DNA of 64,000 bases, from NCBI RefSeq assembly GCF_029167105.1, contig NZ_JARFML010000011.1, forward strand, positions 62,001 through 126,000, written 5' to 3'. The notes under the pieces were generated by a model that made no database searches, was not told the origin of the DNA, and saw only the letters and a list, made by a program, of their open reading frames with translations. The stretch is from Bradyrhizobium yuanmingense (GTDB taxonomy: Bacteria > Pseudomonadota > Alphaproteobacteria > Rhizobiales > Xanthobacteraceae). Below are positions 7,807-15,168 of this stretch, piece by piece. Numbering within the stretch: position 1 is the stretch's first letter; each line of letters starts with the position of its first letter. The translations under genes and the position numbers were made by a program.

Positions 7807-8439
7807 ATGACCGTTATCCCAAGCGCCGTCCCCGTCGTCTCGAAGCACGTTCCATGGAACAAGGGGAAGATCGTCGGCGCAAAGCCGCCGCTCCGTCCGA
7901 AGCACGTCTGGTCAATCCGAACCAAGCTCCAGGTCGAAGGCCGAACGCGCGATTTGGCAATGTTCAACGTCGCTATCGATAGCAAGCTGCGTGGCTGCGA
8001 CGTTGTAGCCTTGAAAGTTGATGACCTTGCGCCGGGCGGATATTCGGCCGACCGCGCGGCCGTCCGACAAAAGAAGACTGGCCGGACGGTCAAGTTTGAA
8101 CTGACGGAATCGACCCGGCAGGCAATCGACGATTACCTGCGGGTTGCGGGCAAGAAGTCGGGGGATTACTTGTTTACGGGCCGGCGGCTGAGTAGACATA
8201 TGACGACCCGCCAATATGCCCGCCTCCTATCCCGCTGGCTCGCCGACATCGGACTGGATCCGAACCTGTTCGGAACGCATTCCCTTCGCCGGACCAAGGC
8301 GACCTTGATCTATCGCCGAACCGGCAATCTGCGAGCCGTACAGCTGCTTCTGGGGCATACTAAGATCGAGAGCACCGTTCGATATCTCGGCATCGAGGTC
8401 GACGACGCCCTCGCGATAGCAGAACAAGTCGACGTCTGA
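7807..8439 (+). CDS. short tyrosine-type recombinase/integrase
   Basis: A 210-residue protein containing the catalytic domain of phage-type integrases. Visible active-site elements are Arg62 in DSKLRGCDVVALKVDD, a Lys in the beta-hairpin (QKKTGRTVKF), the HSLRRTKA box (H-x-x-R), LLLGHTKIESTVRY with its His, and the nucleophile Tyr in VRYLGI. The N-terminal arm-binding/SAM-like core-binding domain found in 300-400-residue integrases is largely missing; only about 45 residues precede the catalytic fold. ATG 7807 is preferred over an in-frame ATG at 7777 because GAGGAGG precedes it by six bases. No tRNA or att duplication was seen next to it. Confidence 0.88.
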   Translation: MTVIPSAVPVVSKHVPWNKGKIVGAKPPLRPKHVWSIRTKLQVEGRTRDLAMFNVAIDSKLRGCDVVALKVDDLAPGGYSADRAAVRQKKTGRTVKFELTESTRQAIDDYLRVAGKKSGDYLFTGRRLSRHMTTRQYARLLSRWLADIGLDPNLFGTHSLRRTKATLIYRRTGNLRAVQLLLGHTKIESTVRYLGIEVDDALAIAEQVDV

Positions 8440-8488
8440 CTTCGGGGGCAGAGCAGACGCACTCTGCGCTGCCCTCACAGACCGCTCC

Positions 8489-8504
8489 GGGCCACAAGCG
8501 GAAG
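8489..8504. repeat. dispersed 16-bp intergenic motif, copy 2
   Basis: GGGCCACAAGCGGAAG, identical to the copy at 6506-6521. It lies 50 bp after the integrase stop, between convergent genes. Confidence 0.6.
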
Positions 8505-8556
8505 TCAACAAGCATTGGCGGCTGCGAGCCCTCCTCTTCGACAGATTGGATTCCGT

Positions 8557-9144
8557 TCAAGAAGCTGTCCGCAACATTGGCGTCATCGTCGGCGAAGAAC
8601 CATGTTGTATCTCGCCGATGATCTTGAAGCCGTGGCGTTCATAAAGGGAGATGTTTCGCGGATTCGAACTTTCGAGGTAGGCGGCGATGCCCTCCTCGTC
8701 GCATCGTCGAAGAGCGTGCTTCATCAACAATGTGCCGAGACCTTGGCCGATCCAGTTCGGATCGGAGGCAAGGAGAGGCAGATACCAATGGGGCTCGTGT
8801 GGATGATGTTCGGCCATTCCCTGGAGCATGTGTCCAATATCATCGGCGATCTCCGGACGTAGGGATTGCGCCATGAGTGCGTCCATGGCCATTTCATCGG
8901 GCTCGACGCCGGGCGGCAGCCACAGGGCGGCCGCGCGAGCCCCTTCTGTGATGTAAGCTGTGCCATGCTCGAATGCCCGTCCGCCAAATGCCTTGACGAA
9001 TTGAGGCATAATCCTGAGATATTCGGATGAATCGGGCCAAACCCAACGCGCCATCGGATCGGCTGCAAAGCCAAGTACAATGGTGCTGATAGTGCTTGCC
9101 TGAATGTTGGCGCCCGCAGATTTGATTTCCGAGTCTGCGCTCAT
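8557..9144 (-). CDS. GNAT family N-acetyltransferase
   Basis: A 195-residue protein. The C-terminal half carries the acetyl-CoA-binding motif A (WYLPLLASDPNWIGQGLGTLLMKHAL, containing Q-G-x-G-T) followed by motif B-like YLESSNPRNISLYERHGF. This is the usual end of GNAT proteins acting on small molecules or peptides. The start is placed at ATG 9144 (MSADSEIKSAG) because GGAGG lies five bases upstream; an in-frame ATG at 9183 has no such signal. It faces the integrase convergently. The acceptor substrate is unknown. Confidence 0.88.
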   Translation of the reverse strand: MSADSEIKSAGANIQASTISTIVLGFAADPMARWVWPDSSEYLRIMPQFVKAFGGRAFEHGTAYITEGARAAALWLPPGVEPDEMAMDALMAQSLRPEIADDIGHMLQGMAEHHPHEPHWYLPLLASDPNWIGQGLGTLLMKHALRRCDEEGIAAYLESSNPRNISLYERHGFKIIGEIQHGSSPTMTPMLRTAS

Positions 9145-9745
9145 GATATCCTCCAAGTCGTCGATGGGGTCGGCCACATTCATTCTAAGTTGGAGCGCTA
9201 CGGCCGCCTCTCGACGCCGTGGCTCGCGTATAGCGGATGAGTAGTCCGACGCATCAAAGCATATCGGGCCGCTGCTGGACTAGGGCCTAATCCCGAGATG
9301 GGGCAGGAGCGCCATTTGCAGTCTATTCGCCGGATGTCTGCTTACCCTCCACGGCCGCCGATCGCAGCAGTTTCCCGACACGCGCTTTGGGCCAACAGCG
9401 GAAGTCGCGCTAATTTGATCAGCTCGTTGCCGCAGAAGTCCTTGGCTCCGATTTCAGTTCGGCGGCTCGGGCCAATGTGCCAGCCCCCCGTTGATGGAAA
9501 CGCTGTTCGGGGATGAGAAAAAAGGAGCTTCCGATTTCGCGCAGCGGAGTTGATACTTTCACGGGATCACCACGTGTGCCCTGACCTTCCGCCGCCACTG
9601 TGGAGCCAAGTCGCTCGGGCGGTGGTCGCATGATGGTCGGCGCACGAGACGGAAAGTTCCACTCCGGCGGCCTGCCCCTACTGCGCCCGTATAGGCAAAT
9701 CGCCGAGCGACGCTCCGACGTCGGCTTTCGGGGAGCACAAGTGTC
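9145..9745. other. 600-bp intergenic stretch without a credible gene
   Basis: Only short out-of-frame readings occur here, none with both a ribosome-binding site and protein-like composition. It contains GGATGTCTGCTTACC near 9333 and GGGCCAACAGCGGAAG at 9389-9404, both resembling motifs near 5650, 6506 and 8489. These look like decayed copies of a dispersed intergenic element. The downstream end carries the start signals of the small membrane protein gene. Confidence 0.5.
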
Positions 9746-9988
9746 ATGGATGAAATCCTGCGTTGGGTGGCGACAGTCGGCACGATCGGCGCCGGGCTGA
9801 TCCTAGCTGCCCGGGCCCGGCCACTCATTACCGGCTGGGCCTTCGTCGTGCTGAGCGGTGCATCGGTGATCTGGATCGTCGTCGGCTATCTAACAGCGGA
9901 ATATGCGCTGATGGTGCAAAACGTGGTGGTGACACTTATCAACGTGTTCGGCGTCTACCGATGGCTGATCTGGAAAGGAAATGTATGA
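9746..9988 (+). CDS. small three-helix membrane protein
   Basis: An 80-residue protein with three hydrophobic segments: residues about 7-24, 30-49 and 53-72 (VVVTLINVFGVYRWLIW). The overall shape resembles short YgjV/CBU_0592-like or PnuC-like half transporters, in which the last helix ends with a G-x-x-R-W-L pattern. A GGGGAGCAC lies shortly before the ATG. No partner gene is adjacent, so function stays open. Confidence 0.7.
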   Translation: MDEILRWVATVGTIGAGLILAARARPLITGWAFVVLSGASVIWIVVGYLTAEYALMVQNVVVTLINVFGVYRWLIWKGNV

Positions 9989-10049
9989 AAGCGCTCTGCC
10001 TGCGCGCTCTGCCGCCCTCCCGCGCAGTGAGGTCTCGCGCCGGAAATGA

Positions 10050-10319
10050 CTACTTCAGCTCATTCAGAAGCTTCCAAGCATCTTCCAGCAAAGTTTTCAT
10101 CCTGTGTCGCTCGGCGCGACCATCCGGTGTGCACATTCCATGTCGATATGCATTCCGGTTTCCCTTCGGAGCGCCCGATCTCGGCGCGCCGCCATGCATG
10201 CGGCAGCGGGGCTTGCCGCGTATCGCCGGCGCGCGGCAGGCGGTGCCGTCGCGTGTCCGCGCCCCGCAGCGCGGGCTCGTCACCATCGCGCGCGTGCTGC
10301 GGAGGTGACCGCCGCTCAT
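10050..10319 (-). CDS. HGG-motif small basic protein, coupled to upstream gene
   Basis: An 89-residue basic protein. It contains a Cys-rich N-terminal cluster (SPRCGARTRDGTACRAPAIR, then CRMHGG) followed by HGGAPRSGAPKGNRNAYRHG. This arrangement recurs in small proteins of alphaproteobacteria and phages, sometimes called HGGxSTG-type; their function is not established. The four Cys/His residues (C-x8-C ... C-x2-H) suggest a metal- or nucleic-acid-binding knuckle; that is inference. ATG 10319 overlaps the TGA of the upstream gene (ATGA), so the two are translationally coupled. Confidence 0.75.
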   Translation of the reverse strand: MSGGHLRSTRAMVTSPRCGARTRDGTACRAPAIRGKPRCRMHGGAPRSGAPKGNRNAYRHGMCTPDGRAERHRMKTLLEDAWKLLNELK

Positions 10320-10951
10320 GCGCTGGCGCCTTGCGTTGCGCCCGCCCATTCGGCTTCGCCGGCTGCGCCCGACGCGGTGTCCGGACCGGCGCCGATCAGA
10401 TGTGCATGCTGCGTCACGTTGCCCACGATCGCTCGTCCGCCGTCCTGCACCGACAAATTTTGCACCGTGATCGCGCGCTCGTCGCTGTTGCGATGGCGGT
10501 TCAGCGCTTCGACCTGGGCGGCGAAGGTACGGGAGAGCCGGGTCATCGCGCGGGCGATGCCCTCCTGCTGCGCGAGATCGTCGGTGCAGGCGAGCCGGCA
10601 GGCACAGCGCATCGCCGCCATGTGCACCGACACCATCTGCGACACCAGCATCGCCTCGACGGAATCCTTCGGCGCGATGCTCCTGATCGTCGAGATCATG
10701 AAGGCGAGAGTGGCCTCATCCGGCTTCTGCCCGACCACGCTGGCCTTGACCAATTGCCTCAAGATGCCGTGCATCGCGTCACGGTCGGCGGCGCCGAGCG
10801 CCTCGGCCAGCAGCTGCTCGCCGGCGTGCGGGTCGGGATGGCGGATCGCAATGCGCCGCTTGTAGAGTTTTACGCGCGGGTTCGTTGCGGGGGCGCTGCG
10901 ATCGGATGCCGCGAGCGGCGAAGTGATGGGACGCGAGAGAGCTGTCGTCAT
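10316..10951 (-). CDS. conserved protein of unknown function, paired with HGG protein
   Basis: A 211-residue mostly helical protein. The central region (MVSVHMAAMRCACRLACTDDLAQQEGI, LSRTFAAQVEALNRHRN) is followed by a beta-like tail AITVQNLSVQDGGRAIVGNVTQ. From memory, similar proteins with a KVTVQHVTV..GGQAIVGNV tail sit next to HGG-motif proteins in Bradyrhizobium and Rhodopseudomonas genomes, possibly of phage origin. An internal 170-bp part is duplicated at 5177-5346. AGGACAC precedes the ATG. Not an enzyme I recognise. Confidence 0.7.
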   Translation of the reverse strand: MTTALSRPITSPLAASDRSAPATNPRVKLYKRRIAIRHPDPHAGEQLLAEALGAADRDAMHGILRQLVKASVVGQKPDEATLAFMISTIRSIAPKDSVEAMLVSQMVSVHMAAMRCACRLACTDDLAQQEGIARAMTRLSRTFAAQVEALNRHRNSDERAITVQNLSVQDGGRAIVGNVTQHAHLIGAGPDTASGAAGEAEWAGATQGASA

Positions 10952-11381
10952 GTGCTGTGTCCTATTGGCGGCGCAGGCGCGAACGGCCGTCCGCTGCTGC
11001 GCGCGAATGCGGATTTCGGAATGTCGATGAAGGGGTTAGGCGCAACCGCGTCGGCACGGGTCCGGGCTGGCAGGCCGTGACGCTCGCGACTGTTGCGATG
11101 ATGCCATTATGCCACTGTTTTGCCCGACGCGACAGAGTTTATTTCGTAAATCCGAAAAATTTCGTTCGTCCTCCGCAAGTCGCTGTTCCGACAGGGGCGG
11201 TCTACTGTGCATGGGGTTGTTTTCGCACTTTTGTTTTGGAAGCGGCACGCACGTGCCGTGCGGCGGAATGCCGGCGCCCAAACGCGATTGCGAAATCCGG
11301 CACGGCCGCTAATCATGATCTTTGACGGCGCTGCACCAACAAGCATGTACAAGCGGCGCCGAGTGGTCTGGGAGAGAACGA
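10952..11381. other. 430-bp intergenic region holding a dispersed repeat
   Basis: No credible gene. The stretch includes the repeat at 11113-11242 and, at its end, the start signals of the Bug-type receptor (GGGAGAGAACGA before the ATG). Short readings containing ENNPMHSR come from the repeat itself and also arise in its other copy near 47 kb, so they should not be annotated as genes. Confidence 0.6.
11113..11242 (+). repeat. dispersed intergenic repeat, copy A
   Basis: The left arm is CACTGTTTTGCCCGACG at 11113-11129. The right arm is CTACTGTGCATGGGGTTG at 11202-11219, continuing TTTTCG and then TTTTGTTTTGG to 11240. The same two arms in the same order occur on the minus strand at 47031-47154, and the left arm alone at 50071-50088. 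The text between the arms is not conserved. Confidence 0.75.
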
Positions 11382-12365
11382 ATGCAACGAACGGCTCGCG
11401 CGCTGGCAGTCATCGCCGGACTATGCGCCCTGGTGCTGGCGACAGAGGCTCTCGCGCAGAAATATCCGTCGCGGCCGGTCAAGGTCATGGTCGGCTTCAG
11501 CGCCGGCGGCCCGGTCGACGTCGTCGCGCGCATCATCGGCGATCGCCTCAGCAACAAGCTCGGCCAGCCCTTCGTCGTCGAGAACCGCGCCGGCGCCAAC
11601 GGCATGATCGCCGCCGAAGCCGTCGCGCGTGCGGACGCGGACGGCTACACCATGCTCGCCTGCAACTCGTCAACGATCACGCTGAACAAGACGCTGTTTA
11701 GGGATATCCGCTACGACCCCGAGAAGGATTTCGCGCCGCTCACCACCGTGGTGTCGGCGCCGCTCGTCCTCGTCGTCAACCCCGAGAATCCCAAGACGGC
11801 GAACATCAAGTCGGTGGCCGATCTCGTCGCGGCGGCGAAGGCCGCACCCGGCGCGCTCGCCTACGGCTCCGGCGGCAACGGCAATCTCGCCCATCTCGCC
11901 ATGGAGCTGCTCAGCCAGAAGGCCGGCATCAAGCTGATCCACGTGCCCTATCGCGGCGGTTCGGCCGCCGAGGTCGGCATCCTCGCGCAGGAGGTGCTGG
12001 CAGTGTTCGATCCGCTCTCCGCCGTGCCGTTGGTCAAGGCCGGCAAGCTGCGCGCGCTGGCGGTGTCGTCGGCCGAGCGGCTGCCGGCGCTGCCCGACGT
12101 GCCGACGGTGGCGGAAGCCGGCTATCCCGGATTCGACATCTCGTTCTGGGTCGGCTTCTTCATGCCCAAGGCAACACCCGCGCCGATCCTCGAAACCCTG
12201 CACCGGGAGATCGTCGCCGCAGCCAAGGATCCCGCGGCCGAGGAGAAGCTCGGCGCGCAGGGCGTCGTCAGCGTGCTCAGCCCGGCCGATTACGCCGCGA
12301 AGATCGCCAGGGAGACCAAGGAGCTCGCGGAGGTGGTTGCGGCGGCGAACATCAAGGCGGAATAG
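11382..12365 (+). CDS. Bug/TctC family tripartite tricarboxylate transporter substrate-binding protein
   Basis: A 327-residue periplasmic receptor. The signal peptide MQRTARALAVIAGLCALVLA ends near ALAQ. The mature part starts KYPSRPVKVMVGFSAGGPVDVVARIIGDRL, the hallmark of Bug proteins, and continues with QPFVVENRAGANGMIAAE, LIHVPYRGGSAAEVGIL, the P-loop-like VPTVAEAGYPGFD and a helical C terminus. ATG 11382 is chosen over an in-frame ATG at 11322 because GGGAGAG precedes it and the signal peptide begins there. No tctA/tctB membrane genes are adjacent; orphan Bug receptors are common in this group. Ligand probably a carboxylate, unproven. Confidence 0.9.
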   Translation: MQRTARALAVIAGLCALVLATEALAQKYPSRPVKVMVGFSAGGPVDVVARIIGDRLSNKLGQPFVVENRAGANGMIAAEAVARADADGYTMLACNSSTITLNKTLFRDIRYDPEKDFAPLTTVVSAPLVLVVNPENPKTANIKSVADLVAAAKAAPGALAYGSGGNGNLAHLAMELLSQKAGIKLIHVPYRGGSAAEVGILAQEVLAVFDPLSAVPLVKAGKLRALAVSSAERLPALPDVPTVAEAGYPGFDISFWVGFFMPKATPAPILETLHREIVAAAKDPAAEEKLGAQGVVSVLSPADYAAKIARETKELAEVVAAANIKAE

Positions 12366-12376
12366 GGCGCGAAGCG

Positions 12377-12835
12377 CTATCTGCCGATCAGCAGCTGAAG
12401 CCGGTTGAGCAGCGGACGCTGTCCTGCATTGATCTTCTCCTGCGCCGCGTCGAGCGTGAACCATTCGGCGCGGTCGACTTCCGGAAAGGCCTGCCGCTTG
12501 CCGCTGCGCGGCGGCCATTCCATCTCGAACGTGTTGCTGCGAATGCTGCGCACGTCGACATCAAGCTCGGCCGCGAAGGCGGTGACGAGCTTGCCCCCGC
12601 GCTGCCTCACCTGGCCGAGCGGGGTCAGCGGCATGGAAAGCTCCTGTCCCAGCTCCTCGGCGAACTCCCGTCGCGCCGCGGCCTCTGCATCGTCTCCGTC
12701 CGCGTACTCACCCTTCGGGATCGACCATGCGCCGAGATCCTTGTTGCGCCAGAACGGCCCTCCGGGGTGGACGAGGAGCACCTCGATGTTCCCACGCTTG
12801 CGATAGGCGATGATCCCGGCGCTCTTCGATGGCAT
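12377..12835 (-). CDS. Nudix hydrolase
   Basis: A 152-residue protein. The Nudix box reads GEYADGDDAEAAARREFAEE followed by LG. It fits G-x5-E-x7-R-E-U-x-E-E-x-G-U except that the first Glu is Asp. The N-terminal AGIIAYRKRGNIEVLLVHPGGPFWRNKDLGAWSIPKG is typical of the subfamily related to diadenosine polyphosphate and NTP hydrolases. The catalytic REFAEE glutamates are present. It is convergent with the Bug receptor gene, separated by 11 bp. The substrate cannot be read from the sequence. Confidence 0.9.
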   Translation of the reverse strand: MPSKSAGIIAYRKRGNIEVLLVHPGGPFWRNKDLGAWSIPKGEYADGDDAEAAARREFAEELGQELSMPLTPLGQVRQRGGKLVTAFAAELDVDVRSIRSNTFEMEWPPRSGKRQAFPEVDRAEWFTLDAAQEKINAGQRPLLNRLQLLIGR

Positions 12836-12923
12836 TGCGGGGTTCCGGCACGGGAAAAAGTGGAACTGCGCGTCCTAGCGCAGGTTAGTAGCCAACATTC
12901 ATTTTGATCAGAGGGAGTGAACC

Positions 12924-13985
12924 ATGATCCGCCTGTTGGCAACCACCGCATTGGGGATGGTGCTGGCGAGCGCCGCGTATGCGCAATCGCCCAGCACGAA
13001 TCCGCCGTCTCAGCAGACGCCGCAGTCCCAGTCGAACTCCACCGCGCCATCCACCACCGCGCCTTCGAGCGCGACCGACAAGCAGCAGACCACATCGCAA
13101 CCGCAGCAATCCACGACATCGGGAACGTCGGGTCAGACCACGCAGGCCAACCCACCATCGTCCGGCTCCGGCACCGCCAATACGGGCTCGACCGCGCAGT
13201 CGCAGAGCGGATCGGCAAATTCCAATGCGGCGGGCAACCAGCCTGCAACGCAGCAGAGCGCCAACCCGCCTCCTGCGAACACCAACCAGGCACAGGATCG
13301 GTCCAATCCGCCGCCGGCCAGCAATCAAGCCCAGCAGGCACCGGCCGCATCTGGAACCAACCAGGCCCAGCAGGCACCGACTGCGCCGACGAGCAACCAG
13401 GCGGCCGCCCAGACCGACGTCAACCTCAACAAGCAGCAGGAGACCAAGATCAGCGCGTCGATCTCGCACCTCAACGTGCGGCCGCTGACCAACGTCAATT
13501 TCTCGCTGAACGTCGGCACGGTGGTGCCGCGTGACGTGCACCTCTCGACGCTGCCGCCCGACGTCGTCGAGATCGTGCCGCAATATCGCGGCTACAGCTT
13601 CGCGCTGGTGAAAGATCAGATCGTCGTGGTCGATCCGGCGACCTACAAGATCGTGACGGTGCTGCCGTATTCAGGCCAGTCCACGGCGACAACGACGACG
13701 CGCGAGCGCAGCGCCAGCAAGTTCTCGGATCGCGACCGCGAGGTGATCCGCAAGCACGCGAAGACCCGCACCGAAGGACGCAGAGAGGCGCGGACCACCG
13801 GCAGCACGGCACGCACGGAGATGCGCGTCGGTGATCGGATCCCGGAGACTGTCGAGGTCGAGGAATTCCCGACCACGGTCTATCGCGATGCGCCGGGCTT
13901 GCGCGAATATCGCTACATCCACCGCGACACCCGGACCTATGTCATCGAGCCGCGCGAGCGGCGGGTGATCGAGGAAATCGACTAG
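12924..13985 (+). CDS. secreted DUF1236 protein with Gln/Ser/Pro-rich linker
   Basis: A 353-residue exported protein. The signal peptide MIRLLATTALGMVLASAAYA is followed by about 145 residues almost entirely of Q, S, T, N, P, A and G with repeats of NQAQQAP, a disordered linker. Two DUF1236-like modules follow: one around residues 173-250 (ISHLNVRPLTNVNFSLNVG...LSTLPPDVVEIVPQYRGYSF) and one at the C terminus (RVGDRIPETVEVEEFPTTVYRDAP). DUF1236 proteins are widespread in Bradyrhizobium and probably sit in the envelope; their function is unknown. AGAGGGAGTGAACC precedes the ATG. Confidence 0.9.
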   Translation: MIRLLATTALGMVLASAAYAQSPSTNPPSQQTPQSQSNSTAPSTTAPSSATDKQQTTSQPQQSTTSGTSGQTTQANPPSSGSGTANTGSTAQSQSGSANSNAAGNQPATQQSANPPPANTNQAQDRSNPPPASNQAQQAPAASGTNQAQQAPTAPTSNQAAAQTDVNLNKQQETKISASISHLNVRPLTNVNFSLNVGTVVPRDVHLSTLPPDVVEIVPQYRGYSFALVKDQIVVVDPATYKIVTVLPYSGQSTATTTTRERSASKFSDRDREVIRKHAKTRTEGRREARTTGSTARTEMRVGDRIPETVEVEEFPTTVYRDAPGLREYRYIHRDTRTYVIEPRERRVIEEID

Positions 13986-13994
13986 GTCGATTCA

Positions 13995-14026
13995 GATCGG
14001 AGCCGCGCAAGCGAGCGGCTCCGATC
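13995..14026. terminator. hairpin terminator between convergent genes
   Basis: GATCGGAGCCGC, an 8-base loop, then GCGGCTCCGATC: a perfect 12-bp stem between the DUF1236 gene and the convergent lytic transglycosylase gene. There is no T-run on the plus strand, so it may work as a bidirectional stem. Confidence 0.7.
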
Positions 14027-14027
14027 G

Positions 14028-15002
14028 TTAGCCTGACGTCCGTTCGCGCGATGCGAGACGAACGGCGCGCGCCTTCGCGCTCTTTCCGGCAGCGCGTGCC
14101 GCGATCATGCTGCGGGCCTTGCCGGGAGCCGTGACATTCTTCCGCAATAGTGTGGCGAGCCGCTTGCGGGCGCGGTTCGTCGTTACGAGCGCCGCGAGTT
14201 GCTCACCCTTGCGAATGATGTGCGCAACCGAAGGCGTCAGGTTCACCGGAACCCAGGCGACGTCTTTTGCCTTCGAAAGACTGCCGATGCCTTCGCATGG
14301 CGCTTCGCGCGGCAGGTCGATGCGGATCGCGAGTGCCTCCGACCGTTCGGTCCAGTCTTCGGCCTTGGTGCCGGTGATGATCCGGACATAGTCACGCGTT
14401 TCGCGCGGCAGCTCGCTCTGCCTGGCAAGCCATTTCTGGATGCGGCCGGGACCGGCATTGTAGGCCGCGGCAGCAAGGCCGAGATTGCCGAAATCGTCGC
14501 GCAGCTTGCGCAGGAATTTCGCCGATGCCGGCAGTGCCTTCATCGGATCGAAGGGATCGTCGAGCCCGACCTCGGCGGCTGTCGCCGGCATGAATTGCGC
14601 GACACCCTGCGCGCCGGCATGGCTGACCTCGTTGGACTTGAAGCGGCTCTCCTGCCAGATCAGGCGCGCGAAGAACGGCACCGGAATGCCGCTGGATTCG
14701 GCGGCCTGGCGCAACGCGTGACAAAATCGTTCGGTCGGCGAGGGCTCCGCCTCTACCGCCGGCCCGGCCGCGCGCGGTGGCTCGATCACCTGCTCGTAGG
14801 CCGCGTGCGCATTGGCAAGCTCGATCGCCTGCACGCTGGCGACGAAGAGCTCGACCACCGGAACAAGTGACGAGGCATGATTGTTCTTGAGAACAGTGGT
14901 GTCGAAACGTGATGCTTGGCGGGATGCCGACGGATCGAGATCGCACATCAGAAGCAGAAACGCGGCGCAAGCCGCGACGACAAATCGCATTTGCTGGGAC
15001 AA
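14028..15002 (-). CDS. lytic transglycosylase (SLT domain)
   Basis: A 324-residue exported murein hydrolase. The N-terminal hydrophobic segment (MRFVVAACAAFLLLMCD, with a possible lipobox-like Cys) leads to a periplasmic domain. From about residue 92 the Slt70-like fold reads FCHALRQAAESSGIPVPFFARLIWQESRF, with the catalytic Glu in WQES. It continues HAGAQGVAQFMPATAAEVGL, then LAAAAYNAGPGRIQKWL. These are the three SLT motifs. The basic Ala/Lys/Arg-rich tail is not part of the family core. It probably cleaves peptidoglycan glycan strands. It is divergent from an L,D-transpeptidase gene, so the two together suggest cell-wall remodelling. Confidence 0.9.
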   Translation of the reverse strand: MSQQMRFVVAACAAFLLLMCDLDPSASRQASRFDTTVLKNNHASSLVPVVELFVASVQAIELANAHAAYEQVIEPPRAAGPAVEAEPSPTERFCHALRQAAESSGIPVPFFARLIWQESRFKSNEVSHAGAQGVAQFMPATAAEVGLDDPFDPMKALPASAKFLRKLRDDFGNLGLAAAAYNAGPGRIQKWLARQSELPRETRDYVRIITGTKAEDWTERSEALAIRIDLPREAPCEGIGSLSKAKDVAWVPVNLTPSVAHIIRKGEQLAALVTTNRARKRLATLLRKNVTAPGKARSMIAARAAGKSAKARAVRLASRERTSG

Positions 15003-15168
15003 CCTCGAACTGTGTGGATGAACGGCCAGCGATGCGCCGGCGATAGGAAGTTCTTAACCGTCGGATTGCGGCAAAGCTGCGATCTCGTCGGTTCCTTCGG
15101 TGTTACTACGGTGTTCCCGAACAGAAACTCTCCGCGGTTTTGCGGGCCGTTTGCGAGTGGGATGCGTG

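Noticed and set aside
11036..11352. Small minus-strand frames with ENNPMHSR
   Set aside because: They come from the dispersed repeat and recur at its other copy near 47 kb, so they reflect repeat sequence and not genes.
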